A stretch of 64,000 bases of DNA from Methylomonas sp. LW13 (GTDB lineage Bacteria; Pseudomonadota; Gammaproteobacteria; Methylococcales; Methylomonadaceae). A program made the translations under genes and the position numbers. This document shows, one piece after another, positions 8,376 through 18,318 of this stretch; position 1 is the first letter of the stretch, and each line of letters starts with the position of its first letter. The notes below the pieces were generated by a model. That model saw only the letters and a list, made by a program, of their open reading frames with translations. It did no database searches and was not told the origin of the DNA. Location: the NCBI RefSeq assembly GCF_016865255.1, contig NZ_CP033381.1, positions 496,001 through 560,000 of the forward strand. The letters run 5' to 3'.

Positions 8376-8924
8376 ATGGACAGTAAACCGCCCGTTCGAC
8401 CTTCCGTGCCGCCACCGGCATCTTCCCGGCCCAGCGCTAACCGCAATTTGCGCGAGGAAGGCCACGAAGTAAAAGTACCGCCGATTCCGGAAGATGCCAT
8501 GCTCAAAGTCCTGCACGCGGTCATTCATTTCGCGGTCAGAATATTGGCGGTGCTGATGGTGTTGGTTATCTTGTGGGGCGTGGCTGATGTGGGTTATGTG
8601 ATGTACCAACGGGTGGTCGCGGCGCCGTTTTTGATGCTGACGGTGTCCGACATACTGGTGATTTTTGGGTCATTCATGGCGGTGTTGATCGCGATAGAGA
8701 TATTTATCAACATCACGCTGTACATCAAACACGACACGCTACCGATTAAAATGGTCATAGCCACTGCCTTGATGGCCGTGGCCCGAAAAGTGATCATGCT
8801 GGATTTCAAGGATTTGGATCCGGCTTACATTACGGCCATTGCCGCGGTCATCGTGGCGCTGGGCCTTACTTACTGGCTGATTTCCTATAAACCGCCACAA
8901 CCTGTCAAACAAGACGAGCGATAA
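8376..8924 (+). CDS. PsiE family membrane protein
   Basis: 182 residues. The first 45 are Pro/Ser-rich and cytoplasmic. Four helices follow, with the PsiE signature around SDILVIFGSFMAVLIAIEIF, YIKHDTLPIKMVIATALMAV and RKVIMLDF. PsiE was named for phosphate-starvation induction in E. coli; its role is unsettled. The ATG follows the previous stop directly, with AGGAG inside the upstream gene's last codons. Confidence 0.85.
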   Translation: MDSKPPVRPSVPPPASSRPSANRNLREEGHEVKVPPIPEDAMLKVLHAVIHFAVRILAVLMVLVILWGVADVGYVMYQRVVAAPFLMLTVSDILVIFGSFMAVLIAIEIFINITLYIKHDTLPIKMVIATALMAVARKVIMLDFKDLDPAYITAIAAVIVALGLTYWLISYKPPQPVKQDER

Positions 8925-11570
8925 ATGATGCGCGATGCAAGCCCGCAAACTGTTTTCCTGAAAGACTATACCCCGCCCGAATATCTGATCGAACAGATTG
9001 AACTGAATTTCGACCTGGACGAGCAACACACGCAGGTCCGCTCAACCTTGAGTTTACGCCGCAATCCGCAAAGCCAAGACAGCAGTACCGCATTAACCTT
9101 GCTCGGCGAGGAATTGCAGTTGGTGAGTATCGCGATAGACGGCCAGGCACTGGAACAGAGCCAGTATTTGCTGGGCGAGGAAGCCTTGGTCGTGCATGAA
9201 GTGCCGCAGGATAGGCCGTTTCAGATCGTCATCGAAAATGTCATCAATCCGCAAGCCAATACCGCGCTGGAAGGTTTGTATTTATCCAGCAGCATGCTTT
9301 GCACGCAGTGCGAGGCACAGGGCTTTCGGAAAATCACCTGGTTTTTGGACCGGCCGGATGTGATGAGCCGTTTTAAAACCACCTTGACTGGCGATAAGAG
9401 CAAATATCCGGTCTTGCTGTCCAACGGCAATAAGGTCGGGCAGGGTGATTTGGAAAACAACCGGCATTGGGTGAGTTGGGAAGATCCCTTCGCCAAGCCT
9501 TGTTATTTGTTTGCCCTGGTGGCCGGGCAACTGGAATGCGTGGCCGACGAGTTCATCACCATGACCGGTCGGCGGATCGCGTTGGAAATATTCGTCGAGC
9601 AGCACAATGTCGACAAATGCGACCACGCCATGCAGTCTTTAAAAAACGCCATGCGTTGGGATGAAGAAACTTACGGTTTGGAATACGACCTGGATTTGTA
9701 CATGATCGTTGCGGTCGACCATTTCAATATGGGCGCGATGGAAAACAAAGGCTTGAACGTATTCAACACCAAATTCGTGCTGGCCCGGCCCGACACCGCC
9801 ACCGACAGCGATTACGAGCACATCGAAGGCGTGATCGGTCACGAGTATTTCCATAACTGGTCCGGTAACCGCGTTACTTGCCGCGACTGGTTTCAGTTAA
9901 GTTTGAAAGAAGGCTTTACTGTGTTCCGCGACCAGCAATTCAGCGGCGACCGCACGTCGCCGGCGGTAAAACGCATCGAAGACGTCAACGCTTTGCGCAC
10001 CCGGCAGTTTGCCGAAGATGCCGGCCCGTTGGCGCATCCGATTCGTCCGGAAGCCTATATCGAAATCAACAATTTCTACACGCTAACCGTCTATGAAAAA
10101 GGTGCGGAAGTAGTGCGGATGCTGCACACCTTGCTGGGCGCGGCTGGTTTCAGGAAGGGCTGTGATTTATATTTCCAGCGCCACGACGGCCAGGCGGTGA
10201 CTTGCGAGGATTTCGTCAAGGCTTTGGAAGACGCCAATGGCGTGGAGTTGAAGCAGTTCAGACTTTGGTATTCGCAAGCCGGTACGCCGGTGTTGACGGT
10301 GAGCCAGCAATACGATTCCGAATCTCAACAACTGCATTTGACCATTCAACAAAATTGTCCGCCTACGCCTAATCAACCGGTGAAAGCGCCGCTACATATC
10401 CCGGTAAAACTGGGTTTGCTGGCTGCCGACGGTTCGGCTGCGCAGATTCATTACAACGGTTCCAGTCAGGCGGAAATTACCTTAAATGTTACGGAAGCGG
10501 AGCAAACTTTTAGCTTTGATAAGTTATCTCAGCAGCCGGTCGTGTCACTATTAAGAGGTTTTTCCGCGCCTGTTACCTTGAAGATTGAGCGTAGCCTGGA
10601 AGAATTGGCGTTTTTGCTGCGGCACGACAGCGATACATTTAACCGCTGGGAAGCGGGACAGCAACTGGCCGTGCAGGTAATTTTCAAGCTGATCGATGCG
10701 ATAGAATTGGGCCGGCCTTTGCAACTGGAGCCGGTTATCGTCGATGCCTATCGCAGCGTGTTGACCGATAGCGGCGGTGATTTGTCTTATCAAGCGTTGT
10801 TGCTGGCGCTGCCGGAAGAAAGTTATTTATCCGGGCAAATGGCTGTTATTGATGTTGAAGCTATCCATCAAGCCCGCGAGTTTGTCAAAAAGACCTTGGC
10901 AGACCAATTGCAAGCCGAGTTTAAGCAGTTGTACCAGCAACATCACCGCGACGAATCCGGTAGTTTCGATGCCGGTGCGGTCGGGCGGCGGCGCTTGAAA
11001 AATGCCTGCTTGAGCTATTTGAGCAAGCTGGAAAATCAGGATGTTTATCATATCGCCGAGCAGCAGTTTTATAGCGCCCGGAATATGACCGATCAGTTGG
11101 CGGCGTTGTCGGTCATCGTCAACAGTAACCATCCGGCCAAGGCCAGAAGTCTGGATAGTTTTTACGTGCAATGGCGGCAGGAAGCGCTGGTGATAGACAA
11201 ATGGTTTACCTTGCAAGCCACAAGCAGCATGCCCAATACCTTTGCTACTGTGCAGGCCTTGATGAAGCATCCGGCTTTCGATATGAAAACGCCCAACCGC
11301 GTGCGCTCATTGATTGGTGCCTTCAGCCAGGCCAATCCACTGCATTTCCATGCCATAAACGGCGAGGGCTACCGCTTCCTGGCCGACCAAGTGTTGGCGC
11401 TGAATACCCTCAATCCGCAAATCGCCTCGCGGATGGTCACCGGGCTGGCGCAATGGCGGCGTTATGATGCAGCCCGGCAGGGCTTGATGAAACAGCAATT
11501 ACAGCGTATCGTCGCTACCGAGCATCTGTCCAAGGATGTCTATGAGATCGCCAGCAAGAGTTTGGCGTAG
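8925..11570 (+). CDS. pepN: Aminopeptidase N (M1 family)
   Basis: 881 residues, the normal length for gammaproteobacterial PepN. The exopeptidase motif GAMEN is near residue 269, and the zinc site HEYFHNW with the distal Glu in SLKEGF lies near 306-328. The C-terminal helical half (residues ~545-881) matches the PepN-type DUF3458 regions. It removes N-terminal residues from peptides in the cytoplasm. Two ATGs stand in tandem at 8925 and 8928. It is last in the moaB-DUF423-psiE-pepN series; the next start (hisB) is 49 bases on. Confidence 0.95.
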   Translation: MMRDASPQTVFLKDYTPPEYLIEQIELNFDLDEQHTQVRSTLSLRRNPQSQDSSTALTLLGEELQLVSIAIDGQALEQSQYLLGEEALVVHEVPQDRPFQIVIENVINPQANTALEGLYLSSSMLCTQCEAQGFRKITWFLDRPDVMSRFKTTLTGDKSKYPVLLSNGNKVGQGDLENNRHWVSWEDPFAKPCYLFALVAGQLECVADEFITMTGRRIALEIFVEQHNVDKCDHAMQSLKNAMRWDEETYGLEYDLDLYMIVAVDHFNMGAMENKGLNVFNTKFVLARPDTATDSDYEHIEGVIGHEYFHNWSGNRVTCRDWFQLSLKEGFTVFRDQQFSGDRTSPAVKRIEDVNALRTRQFAEDAGPLAHPIRPEAYIEINNFYTLTVYEKGAEVVRMLHTLLGAAGFRKGCDLYFQRHDGQAVTCEDFVKALEDANGVELKQFRLWYSQAGTPVLTVSQQYDSESQQLHLTIQQNCPPTPNQPVKAPLHIPVKLGLLAADGSAAQIHYNGSSQAEITLNVTEAEQTFSFDKLSQQPVVSLLRGFSAPVTLKIERSLEELAFLLRHDSDTFNRWEAGQQLAVQVIFKLIDAIELGRPLQLEPVIVDAYRSVLTDSGGDLSYQALLLALPEESYLSGQMAVIDVEAIHQAREFVKKTLADQLQAEFKQLYQQHHRDESGSFDAGAVGRRRLKNACLSYLSKLENQDVYHIAEQQFYSARNMTDQLAALSVIVNSNHPAKARSLDSFYVQWRQEALVIDKWFTLQATSSMPNTFATVQALMKHPAFDMKTPNRVRSLIGAFSQANPLHFHAINGEGYRFLADQVLALNTLNPQIASRMVTGLAQWRRYDAARQGLMKQQLQRIVATEHLSKDVYEIASKSLA

Positions 11571-11619
11571 TTGTCACAATCACGTAAACTAGCGCCGAAA
11601 TAAGCCATCCGCATCAAGC

Positions 11620-12213
11620 ATGAACCCACGCACCGCCCAGGTTGAGCGCAATACGCTCGAAACCCAGATCAAAGTTTCCATTAATCTCGACGGTAACGGC
11701 TCGGCTTCGTTTACCACCGGTTTGCCGTTTTTGGACCACATGCTGGATCAGATAGCCCGGCACGGCTTGATAGACATAGAGGTTGTCTCGCACGGCGACC
11801 TGCACATTGATGCCCATCACAGCGTGGAAGACATCGGCATTACGCTCGGTCAAGCCTTTGCCAAAGCGCTGGGCGATAAAAAAGGCATTTACCGTTACGG
11901 CCACGCTTATTGCCCGTTGGATGAATCGTTATCGCGGGTGGTGGTGGATTTCTCCGGCCGTCCGGGCTTGTTCTATCAAGTGGAATTCAAACGCGCGTTC
12001 ATCGGTAATTTCGACGTGGATTTGTTTAAAGAGTTTTTTCAAGGTTTTGTGAATCATGCCGGCGTGACCTTGCATATCGATAATATCAAGGGCGGCAATG
12101 CGCATCATATTGCCGAAACCGTATTCAAGGCATTCGGCCGGGCCGTGCGGATGGCAATCAGCCATGACGAGCGGATGGCCGGTATCATGCCTTCCACTAA
12201 AGGCAGTCTATAA
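11620..12213 (+). CDS. hisB: Imidazoleglycerol-phosphate dehydratase
   Basis: 197 residues, monofunctional; the HisB phosphatase domain of enterics is absent. Metal-binding repeats are visible: [35 protein letters not shown] and, in the second half, [21 protein letters not shown]. It dehydrates imidazole glycerol phosphate to imidazole acetol phosphate in histidine synthesis. It opens the run hisB-hisH-hisA-hisF-hisI, all on the same strand with gaps below 70 bases. Confidence 0.96.
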   Translation: MNPRTAQVERNTLETQIKVSINLDGNGSASFTTGLPFLDHMLDQIARHGLIDIEVVSHGDLHIDAHHSVEDIGITLGQAFAKALGDKKGIYRYGHAYCPLDESLSRVVVDFSGRPGLFYQVEFKRAFIGNFDVDLFKEFFQGFVNHAGVTLHIDNIKGGNAHHIAETVFKAFGRAVRMAISHDERMAGIMPSTKGSL

Positions 12214-12260
12214 TTCCCCCATTTTTCGCCTAGAAACCCCGACCTTGTATCTCTAGTTTT

Positions 12261-12902
12261 ATGTCATCAGTAGCCGTTATCGATTACGGAATGGGAAATC
12301 TGCATTCCATTGCCAAAGCGCTTCAACATGCCGATAGCCGGGTAAACGTACAAATAACCGCCGAAGCCTCGTTGATCCGCGCGGCGGATCGCGTGGTATT
12401 TCCGGGGGTCGGCGCGATACGCGATTGTATGCAAGCCTTGAACGAGAGTGGTTTGGCGGATGTGATCCGTGAAGTAGCGCAAAGCAAGCCTTTTCTGGGC
12501 ATCTGCCTGGGGATGCAGGCCTTGCTGACCGACAGCGAGGAAAACGACGGCATCGCCTGTCTGAATATATTCCCCGGCCATGCCCGCCGTTTTGCCGATC
12601 ACATGTTGGATGCCAACGGCAATGTTCTGAAAATTCCGCATATGGGCTGGAATCAGGTCAAACAACATCCGCATCCGCTCTGGCGCGACATTCCGGATCG
12701 TAGTCGCTTTTATTTTGTACACAGCTATTATGCGGCGCCGGACGATTCGCGCCACAGCGCCGCAACGGCCGATTATCCGCAAGCCTTTACCTGCGCACTG
12801 GCAAAAGAGAATATGTTTGCCGTGCAATTTCATCCCGAAAAAAGCCAGACTGTAGGATTGCAGCTATTGCAAAACTTCCTGGCTTGGGATGGGACCGCGT
12901 AA
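12261..12902 (+). CDS. hisH: Imidazole glycerol phosphate synthase, glutaminase subunit
   Basis: 213 residues. This is a class I glutamine amidotransferase: [15 protein letters not shown] at the start, the nucleophile Cys in [10 protein letters not shown] near residue 85, and the His-Glu pair in [11 protein letters not shown] near 190. It feeds ammonia to HisF, encoded two genes downstream. Confidence 0.96.
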   Translation: MSSVAVIDYGMGNLHSIAKALQHADSRVNVQITAEASLIRAADRVVFPGVGAIRDCMQALNESGLADVIREVAQSKPFLGICLGMQALLTDSEENDGIACLNIFPGHARRFADHMLDANGNVLKIPHMGWNQVKQHPHPLWRDIPDRSRFYFVHSYYAAPDDSRHSAATADYPQAFTCALAKENMFAVQFHPEKSQTVGLQLLQNFLAWDGTA

Positions 12903-12970
12903 CTCCCCAACCCTTAGATGTTGGCTTTACTAACCTTTAGATTTAGTGTTTTAACTGTCGAGATTTAAAT

Positions 12971-13717
12971 ATGTTGCTGATACCCGCAATTGACTTGAAG
13001 GAAGGAAAATGTGTCCGTTTGCGCCAGGGTCGTATGGAAGACGATACCGTATTCTCGGACGATCCGGTGGCTGTGGCCGGGCGCTGGGTTGAAGCAGGGG
13101 CGAAGAGATTGCATCTGGTCGATCTGGACGGCGCCTTCGCTGGTAAACCGAAAAATGCCCAGGTTATTAACGCCATCGTCCAGGCTTATCCCGATGTGCC
13201 GGTGCAAATCGGCGGCGGTATCCGAGATGAAGACACCATCCAGGCGTATCTGGAAGCCGGTGTGCAATATGTGATTATCGGCACCAAGGCCGTCAGCGAA
13301 CCGCATTTCGTGCGCGACGTGTCGATTGAGTTTCCCGGCCATATCATCATCGGTCTGGATGCCAGAGACGGCAAAGTAGCAATCGACGGCTGGTCGAAAC
13401 TGTCCCGCCACGATGTCATCGATCTAGCACAAAAATTTGAGTCCAACGGCGTTGCCGCCATTATCTACACTGATATTTCCCGCGACGGCATGATGCAGGG
13501 CGTCAATGTCGAAGCCACTGCAAAATTGGCGCGCTCGGTGCACATTCCGGTCATCGCCTCCGGCGGTATCACTAATTTGGACGACATTCGTGCGCTGGGC
13601 GAGGTGGCCCACGAAGGCATTATGGGTGCCATCACCGGTCGGGCTATTTACGAAGGGACGCTGGATTTTGCCGAAGGCGAAAAGCTCGCCGAGTCTTTCG
13701 GTGGAGCAGATGTCTGA
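12971..13717 (+). CDS. hisA: ProFAR isomerase
   Basis: 248 residues, a TIM barrel starting [17 protein letters not shown]. The catalytic Asp of the first strand (AIDLK) and the Asp of [15 protein letters not shown] are present, with phosphate loops QIGGGIRD and IASGGITN. It isomerises ProFAR to PRFAR. The next start, hisF, is 24 bases downstream. Confidence 0.96.
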   Translation: MLLIPAIDLKEGKCVRLRQGRMEDDTVFSDDPVAVAGRWVEAGAKRLHLVDLDGAFAGKPKNAQVINAIVQAYPDVPVQIGGGIRDEDTIQAYLEAGVQYVIIGTKAVSEPHFVRDVSIEFPGHIIIGLDARDGKVAIDGWSKLSRHDVIDLAQKFESNGVAAIIYTDISRDGMMQGVNVEATAKLARSVHIPVIASGGITNLDDIRALGEVAHEGIMGAITGRAIYEGTLDFAEGEKLAESFGGADV

Positions 13718-13741
13718 GCTAATGCTGCTAAATCGTAAACC

Positions 13742-14515
13742 ATGAGCCTAGCCAAACGTATTATTCCCTGCCTGGATGTCGATAACGGCCGCGTCGTTAA
13801 AGGCGTAAAGTTCGTCGATATTCGTGATGCCGGCGATCCGGTCGAGATTGCCCGCCGCTACGATAGGGAAGGCGCGGACGAAATCACCTTCCTGGACATC
13901 ACCGCCACTCACGACAACCGCGACACCATCGTCCATGTGGTCGAACAAGTGGCCAGCGAAGTATTTATCCCGCTGACCGTGGGCGGCGGCATCCGGGTGT
14001 TGGAAGACATCCGCCGCATGCTCAACGCCGGCGCGGACAAAGTGGGCATCAACAGCGCTGCGGTATTCAGGCCCGTGTTTGTTAAGGAAGCGGCTGAAAA
14101 GTTTGGTTCGCAATGTATCGTGGTGGCTATCGACGCCAAAAAAGTCAGCCAGGAAGGCGAGGAAAACCGCTGGGAGATATTTACCCACGGCGGCCGCAAA
14201 CCGACCGGCATTAATGCCGTCGAATGGGCCGTCAGAATGAAAGACTACGGTGCCGGCGAAATTCTGCTAACCAGCATGGACCGCGACGGTACCAAATCCG
14301 GCTTTGACTTGGCTTTGACCCGTGCGATCAGCGAAGCGGTCAGCATCCCGGTCATCGCTTCCGGCGGTGTCGGCAATCTGGACCATCTAGCCGACGGCAT
14401 TACCCAAGGTAAAGCCGACGCAGTGTTGGCCGCCAGCATTTTCCACTTTGCCGAATATACGATAGAGCAGGCCAAGAAACATATGCAATCCAGAGGCATA
14501 GAGGTGCGTTTATGA
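13742..14515 (+). CDS. hisF: Imidazole glycerol phosphate synthase, cyclase subunit
   Basis: 257 residues, a TIM barrel paralogous to HisA. It starts with [22 protein letters not shown]; the catalytic Asp residues lie in PCLDV and [12 protein letters not shown], and the phosphate loops are VGGGIRV and IASGGVGN. It forms the cyclase of the HisH-HisF complex. It overlaps hisI by four bases (ATGA). Confidence 0.96.
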   Translation: MSLAKRIIPCLDVDNGRVVKGVKFVDIRDAGDPVEIARRYDREGADEITFLDITATHDNRDTIVHVVEQVASEVFIPLTVGGGIRVLEDIRRMLNAGADKVGINSAAVFRPVFVKEAAEKFGSQCIVVAIDAKKVSQEGEENRWEIFTHGGRKPTGINAVEWAVRMKDYGAGEILLTSMDRDGTKSGFDLALTRAISEAVSIPVIASGGVGNLDHLADGITQGKADAVLAASIFHFAEYTIEQAKKHMQSRGIEVRL

Positions 14516-14898
14516 GCTTGGCTTGGTTGGAGGAAATCCAGTGGACCGAAGACGGCCTGTTGCCGGTCATCGCCCAGCTGCATGACAGCGGCCGCGTGGT
14601 GATGTTTGCCTGGATGAATCGCGAGTCACTGGCCTTGACGGTTGCCGAAGGTTATGCGGTATATTGGTCCCGCTCGCGCAACCGTTTGTGGCGCAAGGGC
14701 GAGGAGTCCGGGCATAGGCAAAAAGTCATCGACATGCAATTGGATTGCGATGCTGATGTAATATTGCTTAAAATTGAACAGGAAGGCGGCATCGCCTGCC
14801 ACACCGGTCGGGAAAGCTGTTTTTACCGCAGCCTGAAAGATGGTGCATGGCAAGCCACCGAGCCGGTACTCAAAGACCCCAAAGCCATCTACAAATAG
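14512..14898 (+). CDS. hisI: Phosphoribosyl-AMP cyclohydrolase
   Basis: 128 residues, cyclohydrolase domain only: [33 protein letters not shown], the Asp-rich metal site [23 protein letters not shown] and a final Cys. Many enterobacteria fuse this to HisE; here no HisE domain follows and no hisE gene is in the window. The gene ends 10 bases before tRNA-Thr. Confidence 0.95.
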   Translation: MSLAWLEEIQWTEDGLLPVIAQLHDSGRVVMFAWMNRESLALTVAEGYAVYWSRSRNRLWRKGEESGHRQKVIDMQLDCDADVILLKIEQEGGIACHTGRESCFYRSLKDGAWQATEPVLKDPKAIYK

Positions 14899-14908
14899 AC
14901 AATCACAC

Positions 14909-14984
14909 GCCGGCATAGCTCAGCAGGTAGAGCAGCGCACTCGTAACGCGAAGGTCGTAGGTTCGATTCCTATTGCCGGCACCA
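14909..14984 (+). tRNA. tRNA-Thr (CGT)
   Basis: A 76-nt cloverleaf including encoded CCA. The acceptor arm GCCGGCA pairs with TGCCGGC, the D-arm is GCTC/GAGC and the T-arm contains GTTCGATTCC. The anticodon loop CTCGTAA gives CGT, as in E. coli thrW, which has very similar arms. The anticodon stem has A-C and G-A ends. Confidence 0.95.
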
Positions 14985-15247
14985 TTTAAATCAACACTCT
15001 ATCCTTTTTAGACATTTGCAAAAGTTGCTTCGTTATACTCGCGCGCGGGATGTCGGGGAGTTTGATAGCGCGTGCAAAGATGCGGATGGTCTATAGACTT
15101 ATACCGTTTTGGCCGGCCAGTTTTGGTTAGTTCCGACCCTATAGGCCGCAACCGCTAATTTTAAGCGCCGTCCGGACGCTTTAAATCCTGACTTTTTATC
15201 CGAAGGTATTCAAATCCTTTCCTTGCACTTTACAGAGACAACACATT

Positions 15248-16372
15248 TTGAGTTTAAATAGTTACCAGTCGGTTGATCGCGAACAATTAGCCAAAGACAT
15301 CAGCCAAATTCACAAACAAGCGTTAGCCGATATTGGTCCTGCCGATTTCGAACATTTAAAAAAAGTCGAACGTTGGGGCAAGGTTTGCTCTCTCGTGGGT
15401 TACGCGACCGCCTGGATTTTTCCCAACCCGATTTCCGCGTTGTTGATCAGTCAGGGTAGTTTTTCCCGCTGGACCGGGGTAGGCCACCCCATCGTGCATA
15501 AAGCCTTCGATAAAATGCGGGATGTGGACAAAAACTACACCAGCAAGAAGTTTGCAAAGGGCTGGCGGCGGTTTTTGGATTGGCCGGATTGGATGACCCC
15601 GGCCGGTTGGCATCACGAACACGATTTATTGCATCATTACAACCTGGGTGAGGAGACCGATCCCAACAATGCCCAGCACAATATGGAATGGTTGCGGCAA
15701 TCCAAACTGCCGATGTGGCAACGCTATGCCATCGTGGCGTTGTTTTCCGGTATCTGGAAAATCATTTATTACACCCCGCGCACGCATAAAGAATTGGTTT
15801 TAAATGCCGCCCGCCTGCAAGGTAAACCCAAGCCCGAGACCACACGTATCGGTGCCTGGAGCTTGTTTACCCCGCAAGGTAAGGCGCTATGGCTGCAAAG
15901 CGTATTGCCTTATAGCGCGTATCGTTTTGTATTAATACCGCTGCTATTCTTACCGCTGGGCGGGTTTGCCGCTGTCAGTGTATTGATCAATTCGATTCTG
16001 GCGGAAATTTTCACCAATATGCATAGCTTTCTGGTGATGATCCCCAATCATGCCGGCGATGACGTGATGATGTTCGATGAAAAATCGCATAGTAAAGGCG
16101 AGTTTTATCTGCGGCAGATTTTGGGTTCGGTCAATTATCCAACCGGGTCTAATTTCAATGACTTTTTCTACGGTTGGTTGAATTATCAAATTGAGCACCA
16201 TTTATGGCCGGATTTGCCGCTAAGCCAATACCAAAAATTGCAGCCGCAAGTGAAAGCGCTGTGCGAGAAACATAATATTCCTTACTGCCAGGAATCGGTG
16301 TTTAAGCGCATGCTGAAAGCCGCGGATATTATGGTAGGCAAAACCTCAATGCTGAAGCCGGCGACTGTTTAA
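15248..16372 (+). CDS. Membrane fatty acid desaturase
   Basis: 374 residues from a TTG start. Three histidine boxes are visible: HEHDLLHH near residue 122, with a partner GHPIVHK at 78-84; NMHSFLVMIPNH near 257; and QIEHHLWPDLP near 313, which resembles acyl-lipid (front-end/delta-type) desaturases. Hydrophobic segments lie between the boxes. It would introduce a double bond into membrane acyl chains using O2. The 263 bp upstream (14985-15247) contain no gene. An in-frame ATG start is lacking near the N-terminus, so the exact start is uncertain. Confidence 0.85.
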   Translation: MSLNSYQSVDREQLAKDISQIHKQALADIGPADFEHLKKVERWGKVCSLVGYATAWIFPNPISALLISQGSFSRWTGVGHPIVHKAFDKMRDVDKNYTSKKFAKGWRRFLDWPDWMTPAGWHHEHDLLHHYNLGEETDPNNAQHNMEWLRQSKLPMWQRYAIVALFSGIWKIIYYTPRTHKELVLNAARLQGKPKPETTRIGAWSLFTPQGKALWLQSVLPYSAYRFVLIPLLFLPLGGFAAVSVLINSILAEIFTNMHSFLVMIPNHAGDDVMMFDEKSHSKGEFYLRQILGSVNYPTGSNFNDFFYGWLNYQIEHHLWPDLPLSQYQKLQPQVKALCEKHNIPYCQESVFKRMLKAADIMVGKTSMLKPATV

Positions 16373-16524
16373 TACGTCCAGCGCGAGTTGTTCAAATAAC
16401 CCACTGAATCAAACTTTATGTTTTAGGCGAAGAGTCTATGCGATTCTGGGTGACTGGCGATGCGCGCTAATTTATGTCAATGCAGTTAATCTGCCCACAA
16501 ACGAGTGTAATCAACGAAAATACT

Positions 16525-16710
16525 ATGAGCGACATCAGAGATACCAAGCCCGAACCCATCGCAGCAAAACCAAACTGGAATTACGACTCGTACTTTCTAG
16601 CCCAGCTTGAACGGATAAATCAGCAGACCGCTATTAAGAAGTCGAAAAAGCGCGTTGTCGATGCCGCCCCGAAAGACGACAACGACACTGTGGACGAGCA
16701 GAATAAATAG
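16525..16710 (+). CDS. Small charged hypothetical protein
   Basis: 61 residues from the ATG at 16525. An in-frame ATG at 16474 would add 17 residues. The sequence is polar, with a basic KKSKKR patch and an acidic DDNDTVDEQNK tail. No family is recognised. It is probably expressed alone; no strong ribosome site can be seen. Confidence 0.45.
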   Translation: MSDIRDTKPEPIAAKPNWNYDSYFLAQLERINQQTAIKKSKKRVVDAAPKDDNDTVDEQNK

Positions 16711-17061
16711 TTAACCCGGGTAAACCGTGCAACGCGGTTTAGTCGTGTTACGCCGCCTTTTGGCGGAGGACTGCCAGCGGTTTTGTGGTAAACGCATTCA
16801 GGCAAGGTTCCACCTGATTTTTCTGGACCTGCCGTGTCGTTGAAAGCAGCGATAAACTTGGCGAGAGGGTGCGTTCGCTATTTGCCGGGATTGGTTTAGT
16901 TACTGGCGTACAGTGTAAGCACTGTGGCTGGTCAGGTTCGTAAAGCGTTGCATCTCTATCGTCAAGGCGACTAACGAAACGGCATAAAAATGTGCGCACG
17001 GACTACACATTTTTCCATATCGCAGTAATATCGTCACTTAAAGAGTCTGTCGGAGCGCAAA
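16711..17061. other. Gene-free stretch with two hairpins
   Basis: TAAACCG at 16721-16727 pairs with CGGTTTA at 16735-16741, and CCGCC/GGCGG pair near 16752-16767; these may end transcription of the small gene upstream. Nothing else in this stretch is recognised. Confidence 0.5.
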
Positions 17062-17529
17062 ATGTACTGCCCAAACTGTGGAAAACAAAATCCTGACAAT
17101 GCAAATTTCTGCCTTGAGTGTGGCGCAGCCATGCAAGCGAATAACGGCTATCGCGGGCCAGTGGCTAACGGACGGAATATGACGTTTACCGAAGCGGTGT
17201 CCGGCTGTTTTGCAAAGGCATTTGTTTTTACAGGTAGAGCCTCGAGAGCCGAATACTGGTGGTTCGCGCTTTTCACACTATTGGTGTCGATGATAGCGGG
17301 GATCATCGATCAATCGTCCTACGGCGAGCCGGCAACCGTCACGGCGATCACCAATTTGGTAATTCTATTTCCGTCGCTGGCTGTTAATATCCGCCGATTA
17401 CACGATACCGGGCATAGCGGCTGGTGGTATCTGATTATTCTGACCATCATCGGCATCATTCCGTATTTCATTTGGATGGTGTCAAAAGGCGATGACCGTG
17501 CAAACGAGTATGGGGCGCCGCCTGTTTAA
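17062..17529 (+). CDS. Zinc-ribbon DUF805 membrane protein
   Basis: 155 residues. The N-terminus has a zinc ribbon (MYCPNCGKQNPDNANFCLECG). The DUF805 domain follows: FVFTGRASRAEYWWFALF, helices around residues 70-120, then NIRRLHDTGHSGWWYLI, which carries the family's RLHD motif, and a final helix before KGDDRANEYG. DUF805 proteins are small inner-membrane proteins of unclear role. It lies just upstream of another membrane protein with a zinc ribbon. Confidence 0.85.
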   Translation: MYCPNCGKQNPDNANFCLECGAAMQANNGYRGPVANGRNMTFTEAVSGCFAKAFVFTGRASRAEYWWFALFTLLVSMIAGIIDQSSYGEPATVTAITNLVILFPSLAVNIRRLHDTGHSGWWYLIILTIIGIIPYFIWMVSKGDDRANEYGAPPV

Positions 17530-17571
17530 TCCCCTTCATTTTAAATTTCGTCGATCAGTCAATTAGCCGGG

Positions 17572-18084
17572 ATGATGATCAATATTGTTTTGTCCGCATC
17601 GCTAATATTGAACATTATTTTGGTCGCGCTGCTGGTCTTCAAGGCCCGAAAAGTTCGACGCAAACATCAAAATCAAAAGCAGCCCACCCTTAGAACGCCT
17701 GCCAATGTAAGGACAATTTCCTGTCCATCCTGTGCGCAACACATTAAATTTACGTTACCCATCGAGGGTAACAAAGCGCGATGCCGAAAGTGCTATGCAC
17801 AATTCAAATTGGATATCGACGAACATCGCAATGTGTATATAACCGAAATAAAACTGCCTGAAGACGATCAACACATCAAATCGTTAGCGGATTGTTATTT
17901 AATTCTCGGTCTAACTGCCGATGCCATACCGATAGACATCAAAGCAGCATACAAAAAGAAAATTTCCGAATACCACCCGGACCGAGTCGGCGTGTTTGGC
18001 GAAAAAATCAAACAACTCGCCGAGGAAGAAACTCGGCAGATCAACGCCGCCTACGCCATGCTGCAAGAGCAGGGCAGGGTGTGA
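17572..18084 (+). CDS. Membrane-anchored protein with zinc ribbon and C-terminal J domain
   Basis: 170 residues. One N-terminal helix (IVLSASLILNIILVALLVF) is followed by a basic linker. A CPSC...CRKC zinc ribbon lies near residues 47-72. The C-terminal 60 residues are a J domain: DCYLILGLTADAIPIDIKAAYKK, then YHPDRVG with the HPD motif, and NAAYAML. It should recruit DnaK to the membrane, like DjlA/DjlC-type proteins. The zinc-ribbon pairing with the preceding DUF805 gene suggests co-expression. Confidence 0.8.
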   Translation: MMINIVLSASLILNIILVALLVFKARKVRRKHQNQKQPTLRTPANVRTISCPSCAQHIKFTLPIEGNKARCRKCYAQFKLDIDEHRNVYITEIKLPEDDQHIKSLADCYLILGLTADAIPIDIKAAYKKKISEYHPDRVGVFGEKIKQLAEEETRQINAAYAMLQEQGRV

Positions 18085-18233
18085 CATCGCCAAGTTGGTT
18101 TTAGGATGATTGGCGCTGACAACGGCTAAACGATTTTAACCGGCCATCGATTTTTAACATTGGCGTGTAAACATCACCAGCGGCGTAGCACTTAACAAAC
18201 GCCGAACTCTTGCTGTGCCGGGTCGATTCAGCA

Positions 18234-18261
18234 TTGATGAATACCTGCAAACGACTACACT
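18234..18261 (+). promoter_or_regulatory. Candidate sigma70 promoter for cas3
   Basis: TTGATG at 18234-18239, a 16-bp spacer and TACACT at 18256-18261 resemble -35 and -10 boxes. It is the best match in the 234 bp before cas3. Transcription would start near 18268, upstream of a perfect palindrome. Confidence 0.4.
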
Positions 18262-18275
18262 ACCTGGCGGCGTAG

Positions 18276-18292
18276 CATATCTGTCAGATATG
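18276..18292. promoter_or_regulatory. 17-bp perfect palindrome before cas3 (operator candidate)
   Basis: CATATCTG-T-CAGATATG has 8-bp arms around a central base. It sits just downstream of the candidate -10 box and 26 bases before the cas3 GTG. This is a typical place for a dimeric repressor site. No repressor gene with a clear HTH lies in the cas locus. Confidence 0.5.
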
Positions 18293-18318
18293 GATTTCAA
18301 TCAAATCAAGGACTGAGC

